DNA from: Deltaproteobacteria bacterium
GTDB taxonomy: Bacteria > Desulfobacterota > WTBG01 > CAIYCZ01 > CAIRTM01
Reading direction: 5' to 3'
NCBI GenBank assembly: GCA_016875025.1
Contig: VGSH01000013.1
Location: 1 to 42,196 of the forward strand
DNA: 42,196 nt
Of the stretch, positions 8,826 through 16,862 are shown one piece after another (the first letter of the stretch is position 1; every line of letters begins with the position of its first letter). A model generated the notes under the pieces. It made no database searches and was not told the DNA's origin. It saw nothing but the letters and a program-made list of their open reading frames with translations. Made by a program: the position numbers and the translations under genes.

Positions 8826-9011
8826 CGGGGTGCTCTCCCGTTAAAAGTGTACGTTTTTGCGTGCCTGTCTGCTGTCAGAGCTGCGCTGAGCATGCACTGG
8901 CGTGAAAAGTCTAAAGGTTTTTGGCCGGCATGTCAAATGAGTGCAGCCCTGTGGCGGCAAACTGACGCAACGCATGGAGCATGCGGTGCTTAAAAACAGC
9001 ACAAAAAATAT

Positions 9012-9040
9012 CTGGACTTGGAGTGCCGGGGTGTTAGAAT
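9012..9040 (+). promoter_or_regulatory. Possible sigma70-type promoter for the 9122 gene
   Basis: CTGGAC (9012-9017) and TAGAAT (9035-9040) are separated by 17 bases. This lies in the roughly 296-nt gap between mscS and the secreted protein gene. The match is only fair. Confidence 0.3.
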
Positions 9041-9121
9041 TAGATTAATTACATCTGCCGGCCGTTCTCAGGGACCGGCGGATGCCGCAACGATGCGCTT
9101 ACCGTACCCGGAGGATACCCT

Positions 9122-9631
9122 ATGATATGCCTGCGTGAAATTTGCTGTGCCCGTGATGTGATGGTTTTTTTCACTGCCATTGTGCTGGCTTCGTGTGTGT
9201 CAGCCGGCAGGGCTGTGGCCGCTGATACGACCGCTGTATGGATGCCGGAGTCCGGAGCACAGGCTGTTTTTACCGCACCTGATACCGGAGGTGCGCCATG
9301 CGCGGAAACACAGCGGGTCGGCCGGAGTTTTTACGACTTCTGCAGCCGCTGGATCGGCAGTAAAAACGGCTATTCCCTGAAGAATATTCGTATTCAGACA
9401 ATGGATGCCTGCCGCGTCAAGGAATACAGCCAGTGCGCAGATGCTTATGAAATCCGGATAACAAAAGCACCGGGCAGCTCCGTGTATGTGGGCACGCTTA
9501 AGTATATTGAGAAGGTCTACCGCACGCCTGCCGGACCAACGGCCCCGGGTACTCCGGAATCTTTTCAGGTAGCCATGGAAGTACCGGTTACGGAATTTTT
9601 CATGTTTATCGATGGCCAGTGGCGCTATTAG
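9122..9631 (+). CDS. Hypothetical secreted protein
   Basis: This encodes 169 aa of unrecognised family. The N-terminus has a hydrophobic stretch (VMVFFTAIVLASCVSAG) followed by AVAAD, a plausible signal peptide; LASC could also be a lipobox. The mature part has several cysteines (PCAET, DFCSRW, DACRVK, SQCADA), suggesting a disulphide-stabilised periplasmic or outer-membrane-facing domain. The start ATG is preceded by GGAGG with eight-base spacing, which decides it. The stop is followed two bases later by a MITE-like element. No function can be assigned. Confidence 0.65.
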   Translation: MICLREICCARDVMVFFTAIVLASCVSAGRAVAADTTAVWMPESGAQAVFTAPDTGGAPCAETQRVGRSFYDFCSRWIGSKNGYSLKNIRIQTMDACRVKEYSQCADAYEIRITKAPGSSVYVGTLKYIEKVYRTPAGPTAPGTPESFQVAMEVPVTEFFMFIDGQWRY

Positions 9632-9633
9632 CG

Positions 9634-9755
9634 GCAGGCTGTTGAAAAACTTCCACCCACCGCAGCAGGTCTATTGCGGAGGACGGACTCATCTGGTTCA
9701 TTGCGTTCCTCATACTATCGCACATCTTGCATATGCGCATTTTTGAACAGCCTGC
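9634..9755. repeat. MITE-like inverted-repeat element, 122 bp
   Basis: GCAGGCTGTTGAAAAA (9634-9649) pairs with TTTTTGAACAGCCTGC (9740-9755) at 15 of 16 positions. The interior has no gene. The element begins two bases after the stop of the preceding gene, and its right end falls in the upstream part of the ORF called from 9727. Confidence 0.65.
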
Positions 9756-9801
9756 ACAACAGGGCCTTGGCGACACACGGATACAGCCCGGGACCGGTCG
9801 C

Positions 9802-10245
9802 ATGACCCGCATAGCATGCAGACGGAGCATATCAGGGAACGCCCGGCTGTTTTTGGCGGCGGCGCTTGTGCTGCTGGCATGCCCGGCGCCTGCGGCTGAG
9901 CAGCCGGAGGCCGAATCCGCGCGCACGCAGGTGGGCGATGTTTTTGTCTGCGACAGCATTGTATCCGGAAAGCCGCAGGGGCGGTCCGTTGTTTTTTCAG
10001 CAGCGCAGGGCACCCTTTTCTGCTACAGTGATTTCGTGCTGGTTGCCGCTCCTGAGCAGATAACGCATGTCTGGTTTTTTCGGGACCGGGAGATCTCCCG
10101 GTTCCGGCTGACCATTCAGCCGCCGCGCTGGTCATCATACAGCAGCCTTAAAATTCCGCCGGGGAGCAAAGGTCCGTGGCGGGTTGACGTGCTTGGCGAA
10201 AACGGCGAGTTATACGGGGTTGCTCGTTTCAGTATTCTTGATTGA
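9802..10245 (+). CDS. DUF2914 domain secreted protein
   Basis: This encodes 147 aa from the chosen start. The ORF track starts at 9727, but that part lies inside the MITE-like element; ATG 9802 gives a clean signal peptide (RLFLAAALVLLACPAPAAEQ). The C-terminal half matches the DUF2914 pattern: THVWFF, then R-E-I-S-R-F-R-L, then a WSSYSS...PGSKGPWRVDVLGENG...GVARF ending. DUF2914 domains are small beta-sandwich-like modules of unknown role, often exported. LLAC could be a lipobox instead of an SPase I site. No operon partners are evident. Confidence 0.6.
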   Translation: MTRIACRRSISGNARLFLAAALVLLACPAPAAEQPEAESARTQVGDVFVCDSIVSGKPQGRSVVFSAAQGTLFCYSDFVLVAAPEQITHVWFFRDREISRFRLTIQPPRWSSYSSLKIPPGSKGPWRVDVLGENGELYGVARFSILD

Positions 10246-10556
10246 CGCGCTCGTAAAAAGTCGCAACACCGTTGTCCAGTGCCTTTGTCAATACTTTAAA
10301 TTCCTGGATTTCGGCTTTCGAGACTGTGTCGCAATTCAAAAAGGTGTCATCTCGACCACCGGGAGAGATCTTTTACTGATGCAAAATCGCAATGACTGAA
10401 GATTTCTCACCCCGCTTGAGCGGGGATTCGAAATGACAGTCTATAATGAATTACGACACAGTCTGTGCGCCGGAATGACTGAAATTGGCATTTTCAGACT
10501 TTTTACAATCGTGTCAACTGTGAACATTTAACAATTTTATAGACACTGCTTGCTGT
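10246..10556. other. Intergenic region upstream of the diadenylate cyclase gene
   Basis: About 310 nt with no gene. Its centre is a 142-bp inverted-repeat element (10322-10463). The remaining AT-rich 90 nt before the ATG at 10557 must hold the promoter, but I see no convincing -35/-10 pair. Confidence 0.5.
10322..10463. repeat. MITE-like inverted-repeat element, 142 bp
   Basis: GACTGTGTCGCAATTC (10322-10337) pairs with GAATTACGACACAGTC (10448-10463) at 15 of 16 positions. Inside is the dyad CCCCGCTTGAGCGGGG and GTCATCTCGACC, a composition typical of widespread short palindromic intergenic repeats. There is no coding capacity. Confidence 0.65.
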
Positions 10557-11963
10557 ATGTTTTTTCCGTTTGAGCTTCGCTGGCAGGATATCGTTGATAT
10601 TCTGCTCAACAGCTACATCCTCTTCCGCCTGTACGTGGTATTCCGCGGCACGAACGCCTTTCGTGTTTTTCTGGGCATCATGGGACTGCTGCTCGTGCAG
10701 CGCCTTGCGGTGGCTGTCGGATTGATCCTGACCAGCTGGGCCGTGCAGGGCATCACCGCAGTGGCGGCCCTGATCGTTGTCGTGGTGTTCCGCAATGAAA
10801 TCCGCTCCGCGCTGCAGGCGCGCAACCTGAAGACATTTTTCTGGGGCAGCCCCCGGCCGCTTTCGCGCACGCCGCACGCCTGCATTGCCGAGGCTGCCTT
10901 CGGCCTGGCCGAAAAAAGAATAGGCGGCCTGATCGTGCTGCCCGGCGACAGCGACGTGCACCTGGAAATACACAGCAGCCTGCGCATTGACTGCCGCCTG
11001 TCTCGTGAAATGCTGATGAGCGTTTTCTGGCCCGACAACCCGGTCCATGACGGCGCGGCCATCGTGCGCGGCGACCGTATCGAGGAGGTTGCCGCAGTGC
11101 TGCCGCTTTCCCAGCGCGATGATATGCCGTCGTACTGCGGCATGCGCCACCGGGCCGGCGCGGGTATTGCCGAAGCGGCCGATGCGATCGCCATCGTTAT
11201 TTCCGAGGAGCGCGGTACGGTCAGCGGTTTTTACAATGAGGAGTTCAGGACGTTTGCCGACGCTGCCGCGCTTGAGCACTATCTGGAGCGCCATCGTCCG
11301 GCTGTTGCTACCGTGAACGCCGACCGCCGCGAAGCCCTCACCATGGCCGTTGCCGGGCTCGTATCGCTGCTGTTTATCACGTCAGTGTGGTTCAGCTTTG
11401 CGCGGCGCGACGGTACTCTTGTGACCATGGAAATTCCGCTCGAATATGTGCGCCGCGATTCACATTTCGAGTATGTTGATGCCGACGTCGATACCGTGCG
11501 CCTGCAGCTCAGCGGTGCGGCAGCGCTGCTGAAAAACATCACTGCCTCACAGCTCAAGGCGCGTGTTGAGCTGAAAAGCGGCGTGATCGGTGAAAATGTT
11601 TTCCGGCTTGAGCCGTCGAATTTCAGTCTTCCTCCTGGCGTGGCGCTGCGCAAGGTGACACCGGATACCGTGACCGTCAGTCTGGACAGGGATGCCGTGC
11701 GCCTGCTGCCGGTGCAGGTCGACTGGATCGGCACGCTGTTGCCGGGGCTGCGCATCGAGTCCGTCGAGGTCATCCCGGAGCGTGTGCAGGTCAGCGGCCC
11801 GAGTCTGCGTATGGATGAGATTGCAACCGTCTATACTGAAGCGCTCGATGTATCGACGCTGCCGCGCGGTGTCATCAATGATGTACGGCTGGTCGTTCCG
11901 CAGGGTGCAAAAATGCTTGCGACTGACACGGTAACTGTCAGCTATGGTGTGCAGCGGCCCTGA
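10557..11963 (+). CDS. Membrane diadenylate cyclase fused to YbbR (CdaR-like) domains
   Basis: This encodes 468 aa. Residues about 10-78 form three membrane helices as in CdaA. Residues about 95-245 are a DisA_N/DAC domain with both signature motifs, DGA at 165-167 (NPVHDGAAI) and RHR at 197-199 (GMRHRAGAG), so it should convert two ATP to c-di-AMP. A fourth hydrophobic segment follows at about 262-282, then about 185 residues with two YbbR-like repeats that would lie outside the membrane. In Firmicutes CdaA and its YbbR-domain regulator CdaR are separate adjacent genes; here they form one chain. C-di-AMP usually controls K+/osmolyte transport and cell-wall homeostasis. The gene is monocistronic, as the next gene is convergent. 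Confidence 0.88.
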   Translation: MFFPFELRWQDIVDILLNSYILFRLYVVFRGTNAFRVFLGIMGLLLVQRLAVAVGLILTSWAVQGITAVAALIVVVVFRNEIRSALQARNLKTFFWGSPRPLSRTPHACIAEAAFGLAEKRIGGLIVLPGDSDVHLEIHSSLRIDCRLSREMLMSVFWPDNPVHDGAAIVRGDRIEEVAAVLPLSQRDDMPSYCGMRHRAGAGIAEAADAIAIVISEERGTVSGFYNEEFRTFADAAALEHYLERHRPAVATVNADRREALTMAVAGLVSLLFITSVWFSFARRDGTLVTMEIPLEYVRRDSHFEYVDADVDTVRLQLSGAAALLKNITASQLKARVELKSGVIGENVFRLEPSNFSLPPGVALRKVTPDTVTVSLDRDAVRLLPVQVDWIGTLLPGLRIESVEVIPERVQVSGPSLRMDEIATVYTEALDVSTLPRGVINDVRLVVPQGAKMLATDTVTVSYGVQRP

Positions 11964-12040
11964 CAGCTGGATGAATGGTGGACATTGTGTGGACGCGGTG
12001 GACGAAGTATTTTTTCACTCTCGAAACAGCAGGGAGGGCA

Positions 12041-12529
12041 TCACGCAAGCGTTTTGCAGTAGATTAGCTTGCCGTCGCCGGGCGCGTAGAAATCTGACAG
12101 CAGAGCGGCCTGGCGGTAACCGCAGGCCGCGTAAAAGCTGCGCGTGGGCAGATACTGCTCCCGCGATGATGTGTCCGCGTACACCCGCGTTCCTCCGCGC
12201 TTCCTGATCGCGTCTTCAGCGGCCGCCATCAGGCATTGGCCGAGTCCTGAGCCCTGCTGTTCGGGCGCAACCGCGATCCAGTACAGATCAAAGCTCTCCC
12301 GCGTGAGCGGCACGGGCCCGAAACAGCAGTAGCCTTCAAGCTCCCCGTCAGCTTCGGCAAAGATAAAATAATAGCCGGACGCCTCCCCCTTTGCGAGCGC
12401 TTCTTCAACCAGTTCGCCTGCAATGGTTATTTCTTCATCGGAGAAAAAACCGGTGGATGAAATAAGCCGCCGCACGGATTCGATGTCCTTCATCTGCGGC
12501 TGTGCCCGCAGGCTGTAAGCACTCTTCAC
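12041..12529 (-). CDS. GNAT-family N-acetyltransferase, last gene of the kamA operon
   Basis: This encodes 162 aa covering one GNAT domain. The acetyl-CoA binding loop is VAPEQQGSGLGQCLM, followed by RVYADTSS and YxxCGY. The start is GTG: it overlaps the stop of the upstream ATP-grasp gene by four bases (GTGA), so translation is coupled. The family transfers an acyl group from CoA to an amine. In the known AblA/AblB pathway lysine 2,3-aminomutase is paired with a GNAT enzyme (AblB) that acetylates beta-lysine. This protein is much shorter than AblB, so equivalence is only a suggestion; it could instead acetylate the product of the ATP-grasp enzymes. Confidence 0.82.
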   Translation of the reverse strand: MKSAYSLRAQPQMKDIESVRRLISSTGFFSDEEITIAGELVEEALAKGEASGYYFIFAEADGELEGYCCFGPVPLTRESFDLYWIAVAPEQQGSGLGQCLMAAAEDAIRKRGGTRVYADTSSREQYLPTRSFYAACGYRQAALLSDFYAPGDGKLIYCKTLA

Positions 12530-13524
12530 GAAACAGCCTCCTGTTTCAGTACGGCCGCGTGCAGGATGCGCTCAATCACAGCCTCAGGGGCATAACCGCT
12601 TTGCCCGGCAGCGGCCATGAAGCCCGCGTCGATTGAAAGGCAGGGATTGGCATTGATTTCAAGCACCCACGGCCGGTTGTGCGCATCGACCCTGAAATCA
12701 ACGCGTGCATAGCCGCGCAGCGAGAATTCGCGCCAGCAGGCCAGGGCCGCTGCTTTGAGGGACTCAAGCAGCGTGAGGTCGGTATCGCCAAAAGCAAATG
12801 AGCGCTGTGTGTTTATGTATTCAGGCGATGATTCGCTCCATTTCGCGCTGTAGCCGACAATTGCCGGCCGGTCACCGAAGTTTGTAAACATAATCTCGGC
12901 CGGCGCGAGCACTTCCGGGCCGCCGGGCCCGTCAAGTATCGAGAGGTTGAATTCGCGGCCTGCAATGAAGGCTTCGACAAAGAAGCGGCCTGAGCGGAAG
13001 CGTTGCGCGAATTTCCGGCGTGCGGCAGCGGCATCGGCCGTTGAGCCGATTTCAACAACGCAGTCAGCCTCAAGGCCGGCGGAGGCGTGCTCGGTTGCCG
13101 ACTTGATGATACAGGTGCCCGGTGCGCTCACGCAGGCGAGGGGATCATTCAGGTCGATATGCGCGGGTGTCGGTATGACGGCGCAGGCCATCAGGCGCTT
13201 GGCAATAAGTTTGTCGGATGTCAGAAAGAGCGCTGCGGCGGAAGAACCGGTAAAGGGGATGCCAACGGCTTCAAGCAGCGCAGGGTACACGTGAATGAGC
13301 GCATCCGATCCTGCAAGCGACTCGACCAGATTGAAAACCACGGCAGGCTGTGTTCGGCGTATCGTTGAGAGCACCTGCGCGCAGTCAAGGTCCGCGGCCA
13401 CACGGCAGACTGCATGTCCCAGCCGCTTGAGCGTCTCCGAGATTTCAGCGGCCTGCACCAGCACGTCCTGTTCGTCAGGGCCTGCGCCGGGTGCGACGTT
13501 GTTGTGCAGAACACAGACATTCAT
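12526..13524 (-). CDS. ATP-grasp ligase, D-alanine-D-alanine ligase-like (second copy in operon)
   Basis: This encodes 332 aa, near normal Ddl length. N-terminal Ddl-like part: VVFNLVESLAGSDALIHVYPALLE and GIPFTGSSAAALFLTSDK. ATP-grasp part: FVEAFIAGREFNLSILDG, then RVDFRVD...WVLEINANPCLS carrying the Mg2+-binding acidic/Asn residues. The enzyme class joins an amino group to a carboxylate through an acyl-phosphate. The start ATG overlaps the stop of the preceding ATP-grasp gene by four bases (ATGA). With kamA, another ATP-grasp and a GNAT in one transcript, a cell-wall ligase role seems less likely than formation of an amide or peptide from a small amino acid such as beta-lysine. That substrate is inference. 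Confidence 0.82.
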   Translation of the reverse strand: MNVCVLHNNVAPGAGPDEQDVLVQAAEISETLKRLGHAVCRVAADLDCAQVLSTIRRTQPAVVFNLVESLAGSDALIHVYPALLEAVGIPFTGSSAAALFLTSDKLIAKRLMACAVIPTPAHIDLNDPLACVSAPGTCIIKSATEHASAGLEADCVVEIGSTADAAAARRKFAQRFRSGRFFVEAFIAGREFNLSILDGPGGPEVLAPAEIMFTNFGDRPAIVGYSAKWSESSPEYINTQRSFAFGDTDLTLLESLKAAALACWREFSLRGYARVDFRVDAHNRPWVLEINANPCLSIDAGFMAAAGQSGYAPEAVIERILHAAVLKQEAVS

Positions 13525-14545
13525 CGCATTATGCCCGCTGCTGCGCGGACCCGGTCAGGGGCCCGGTCAAGCAGGCCATATCGGGCGAGGGCCGAGGCCA
13601 TGATGCGGCTGATAAGCTCATCATAGGCGATGCCCTCGGCCGTGCAGATGATGGGCAGATCGCTGTGCGTGGGGTGCAGGCCAGCCAGCGGGTTAACTTC
13701 AATGAATTCGGGGATATTGCGCTCGTTGCCGCGCAGATCAACCCGGCCCGCGTCAAAGCAGCCCAGGCCGCGCCACACATCAAGCGCGGTCGCAACAGCC
13801 AGGGCGGCTTCACTGTCATCGGGCCGCGTGTAGGTTACCAGCTCCTCGCAGCGGTCTTTATTGAGGTAGGAATACACGCCCTGTTCGGCCTGCGCATGCA
13901 GGATCACTTCGGCGATGCCGACCGCGCATGCACGCTCAGCCGTGCCGACAATGCCAACGGTAAACTCCCGGCCGGAGAGATAGCGCTCGACCAGCACCGG
14001 CTGCGAGTACTGCTCCAGCAGCTGCGAGCACATCTGTACCAGTTCGGCGCGGGAGCGGATCACGGAGCGCTCCGTAACACCCTTGCTGGTGCCCTCTGAA
14101 TACGGTTTGACGAACAGGGGAAATTCCATGCGCACCTGCGCACTATCCTGCAGGGTCTCCACCAGGAAAACTCCGGGGTGGGGATGCCCATGTCGCGCAC
14201 GGCGCGTTTGGCCAGGGCCTTGTGCAGGGTGAGGCTCAGTATGCACGGATCTGAAAATGTGCAGGGAATGCGGTAGGCATTCAGCAGGCCCGGCACCTGG
14301 GCTTCGCGGCCGATGCCGTAGAGGCCCTCGCAGATATTGAACACCATGTCCCAGGTGTCACCGGAGGCAAGCGCCCTGACAAGGCTGAAAATATTGCCGA
14401 TCCGGCAGGTTTCAAACCCGATCCGCTGCAGGGCGCCTTCGATTGCCTGGATTGTTTCAGGCGAGTCGAATTCGGCGATCTGGTCTTCGCTCAGCCCAAG
14501 GCCGCGGTAATCATCCTTGAGGTCATAGGTTAAGCCGATCTTCAT
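13521..14545 (-). pseudogene. ATP-grasp ligase, D-alanine-D-alanine ligase-like (first copy), interrupted by one frameshift
   Basis: Two overlapping ORFs together make a full Ddl-like protein. The first runs from ATG 14545 (MKIGLTYDLKDDYRG) through FNICEGLYGIGREAQVPGLL to GIPTPEF. The second resumes with VETLQDSAQ, FPLFVKPYSEGTSKG, VERYLSGREFTVGI and IEVNPLAGLHP to the stop. The join is at a TTTT tract near 14175; one extra T would restore a single frame of about 341 aa. No canonical X-XXY-YYZ slippery heptamer is apparent, so programmed frameshifting is unlikely. It could be a real one-base deletion or an assembly error. Apart from the shift, all ATP-grasp motifs are well kept. It lies 25 bases after kamA and overlaps the next gene by ATGA. 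Confidence 0.75.
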
Positions 14546-14570
14546 TGCGCTTTTGCTCCGGTCAAAGCTC

Positions 14571-15881
14571 TCAGATGCTGTCGGGATAGCGGAAAAACCT
14601 GCCCGCGTAATTTTTGAGAACGACATCATCGGATTCACGAGCCTGAAAGTAATCCGGCAGCAGGGGTATTTTCCCGCCGCCTTCCGGAGCATCGATAACG
14701 TAATGCGGCACAGCCAGGCCGGTGGTATGGCCGCGCAGGCCCTGAATGATTTCGAGCCCCTTTGCAACCGGCGTTCTGAAATGGGCTGACCCGCTGATGG
14801 GATCGCACTGGTACAGATAATAGGGCCTGACGCGGGCGCGCAGCAGGGCGTGGTACAGGGATTTCATGGTTGCCACGTCGTCGTTGATGCCCTTGAGCAG
14901 AACCGTCTGGCTGCCCAGCGGAATGCCGGCATCGGCCAGGCGGGCCAGGGCCTGCTGCGATTCGGGCGTCAGCTCGCGCGGATGCGTGAAATGGATATTG
15001 ATCCACAGGGGGTGATATTTTTTTAAAATCCGCACCAGGCCATCGGTGATGCGCTGCGGCAGCACGGCCGGCACCTTTGTCCCCGCACGGATGATCTCAA
15101 CATGGGGTATGCGCCGCAGCCGGTTCAGGAGCCAGTCGATGATCTCATCTGAGAGCGTCAGCGGATCGCCGCCCGAAATCAGTACGTCGCGGATTTCCGT
15201 GTGCTGCTCGATGTAGTCCAGGGCTGCGTCCCAGTTTTTGCGGGTTATGCCGAGATTCTGGTCATGGCCCACGCGCCGGGAGCGGGTGCAGTAGCGGCAG
15301 TAGGTTGAACAGAAGTCCGTGGTCAGGAACAGCACTCTGTCCGGATAGCGGTGCACAAGGCCCGGCACCGGCGAGTCGATTTCTTCGTGCAGGGGATCAT
15401 CGGATTCGACGCCCGTGTGCAGCAGCTCGTGCTCGGTGGGGATCACGCAGCGCCGGATCGGATCATCCGGGTCGGTGCGGTCTATCAGGGCCGCATAATA
15501 CGGCGTGACCGCCACAGGCAGCATGGTGACCGTGTTGCGCAACGCGCGCTGTTCCGCTTCAGAGAGCAGCATAAGCGTTGCAAGTTCGGCGGCCGTGCGT
15601 ATCCGGTTGCGTATCTGCCAGCGCCAGTCGTTCCACTCGCGGGTGGTGATAAACGGATAATGCTGTCTGCGGAATGATTTGATTAACGGGGATGTTCTGC
15701 CAATGGAATATTTTTTCTTTTTGGAACGGAAGTCCTCAAGGGGGGATACTGCGCCTGAGAGCTGCAGCAGTAGCGATGGAGGTTCGTCTGTCTCGCCGTC
15801 GTAATCCTCTTTCAGCATACAGGCGTCGGTTTCGTGGTGATACCCTGCAAGCGCTGTTTCAAGCGGGGTCTGTTTTTCCAT
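14571..15881 (-). CDS. kamA: Lysine 2,3-aminomutase (radical SAM, PLP), KamA/AblA family
   Basis: This encodes 436 aa, close to clostridial KamA and longer than EpmB. The radical SAM cluster motif is CSTYCRYC (C191, C195, C198), followed by LISGGDPL. The PLP-lysine motif DAPEGGGKIPL and the substrate-lysine aspartates (in YQCDP and YVIDAP) are all present, so L-lysine to L-beta-lysine chemistry is well supported. The ATG is preceded by AAGGAG and by a good promoter. It is the first gene of a four-gene minus-strand operon with two Ddl-like ATP-grasp ligases and a GNAT. No efp or epmA gene is near, so EF-P modification is less likely than production of a beta-lysine-derived small molecule. Confidence 0.9.
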   Translation of the reverse strand: MEKQTPLETALAGYHHETDACMLKEDYDGETDEPPSLLLQLSGAVSPLEDFRSKKKKYSIGRTSPLIKSFRRQHYPFITTREWNDWRWQIRNRIRTAAELATLMLLSEAEQRALRNTVTMLPVAVTPYYAALIDRTDPDDPIRRCVIPTEHELLHTGVESDDPLHEEIDSPVPGLVHRYPDRVLFLTTDFCSTYCRYCTRSRRVGHDQNLGITRKNWDAALDYIEQHTEIRDVLISGGDPLTLSDEIIDWLLNRLRRIPHVEIIRAGTKVPAVLPQRITDGLVRILKKYHPLWINIHFTHPRELTPESQQALARLADAGIPLGSQTVLLKGINDDVATMKSLYHALLRARVRPYYLYQCDPISGSAHFRTPVAKGLEIIQGLRGHTTGLAVPHYVIDAPEGGGKIPLLPDYFQARESDDVVLKNYAGRFFRYPDSI

Positions 15882-16197
15882 TCGTCGGGACTCCTTATAA
15901 AAGATTGGGATTGGTGCTACTACATCTTGGGGGTACTATCGGTGCAACGGCACAAGAAGTCAAGTAAAAATATAGTAATTTTGATCAAGGGATGAATTTT
16001 TTTTCAGCCCGGTTTGCTCCCGTGAAATGCGTGCGCTGCACTCCCGGCTCTGCACTGCACGCCGGGTTGCATATATCAGGAGCAGCCGCTATAATGGCGG
16101 CATGTTGTGCTGTGCGTGTCATGGATGCCGGGGCGCTGACTGTCAGGGCCCGGCTGGACGCTGATGTAGAGAATACTTTGTTTGAGCGGGCTGTTAT
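15882..16197. other. Intergenic region between kamA and the UPF0316 gene (divergent)
   Basis: About 316 nt. It holds the kamA promoter (15935-15963) and a possible 6-bp stem CCCGGC/GCCGGG around 16040-16070. The ORF 15992-16330 overlaps the next gene out of frame and has no supporting features. No clear promoter is seen for the plus-strand gene. Confidence 0.5.
15935..15963 (-). promoter_or_regulatory. Sigma70-type promoter of the kamA operon
   Basis: On the minus strand TTGACT (15963-15958) and GATAGT (15940-15935) are separated by 17 bases. A Shine-Dalgarno TAAGGAG lies about ten bases before the kamA ATG. Confidence 0.5.
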
Positions 16198-16803
16198 ATG
16201 CTTCAGCATTTTATATCAGAGAGCCCGAACCTGTTCACCTACGTGCTGCTGCCGCTGTTTATTTTCTTTGCCCGCATTGCCGATGTTACCCTGGGCACCT
16301 TCCGGATTATTTTTATATCGCGCGGCATGAAGTATCTCTCGGCGCTGGTCGGTTTTTTCGAGGTGTTTATCTGGCTGCTGGCCATCGGACAGATATTTCA
16401 GAATTTAACCAATATTTTGTGCTATTTCGCGTATGCGGCCGGGTTTGCGGGCGGCAGTTTTCTGGGGGTGTATATTTCCGAGAAGATTGCGATCGGCAAG
16501 GTGGTGCTGCGCATTATTACCGCCCGGGACGCAACGCAGCTGGTGCAGGAACTCAAAGACAGAAATTACGGGGTTACCACTGTTGAGGCGCAGGGTGCGC
16601 TCGGCACGGTTAAAATGGTTTTTTCAATCATCCCGCGCCAGTCCCTGCAGGACGCGCTGGAACTGGTTCAGCGCTGCAACCCGAAAGCGTTTTATTCGGT
16701 TGAGGACGTGCGTTCCGTGAGTGAAGGCATTTTCCCCCGGGCAGCCGGTGTTTTCAGCGGGAATTTTGTCGAGGCATTTCGTCTGCAGCGTAAGTCGAAA
16801 TAG
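16198..16803 (+). CDS. UPF0316 / DUF2179-domain membrane protein
   Basis: This encodes 201 aa. Three hydrophobic helices lie in the first 100 residues (YVLLPLFIFFARIADVTLGT; YLSALVGFFEVFIWLLAIG; CYFAYAAGFAGGSFLGVYI), with the family signature ARIADVTLGTFRIIFISRG. A C-terminal DUF2179-type cytosolic domain follows (VLRIITARDATQLVQELKDRNYGVTTVEAQG). The length and order match the UPF0316 family. The function of the family is not established; DUF2179 resembles small ligand-binding domains. There is no clear Shine-Dalgarno sequence before the ATG at 16198. It lies 59 bases before the GT-C-like gene and may be cotranscribed. Confidence 0.82.
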   Translation: MLQHFISESPNLFTYVLLPLFIFFARIADVTLGTFRIIFISRGMKYLSALVGFFEVFIWLLAIGQIFQNLTNILCYFAYAAGFAGGSFLGVYISEKIAIGKVVLRIITARDATQLVQELKDRNYGVTTVEAQGALGTVKMVFSIIPRQSLQDALELVQRCNPKAFYSVEDVRSVSEGIFPRAAGVFSGNFVEAFRLQRKSK

Positions 16804-16862
16804 CCCGGGGTGTCGTTGCGGCCGGTCAAAACCGTTTTGCGTTCACGAAAGAACAACGCCGT

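Noticed and set aside
10503-11294. 263-aa minus-strand ORF opposite the diadenylate cyclase
   Set aside because: Antisense shadow of a gene with clear DGA and RHR motifs.
14130-14200. Programmed -1 frameshift in the ATP-grasp gene
   Set aside because: The T tract is only four bases and no X-XXY-YYZ heptamer or downstream stem is apparent; a simple indel or assembly error is more likely.
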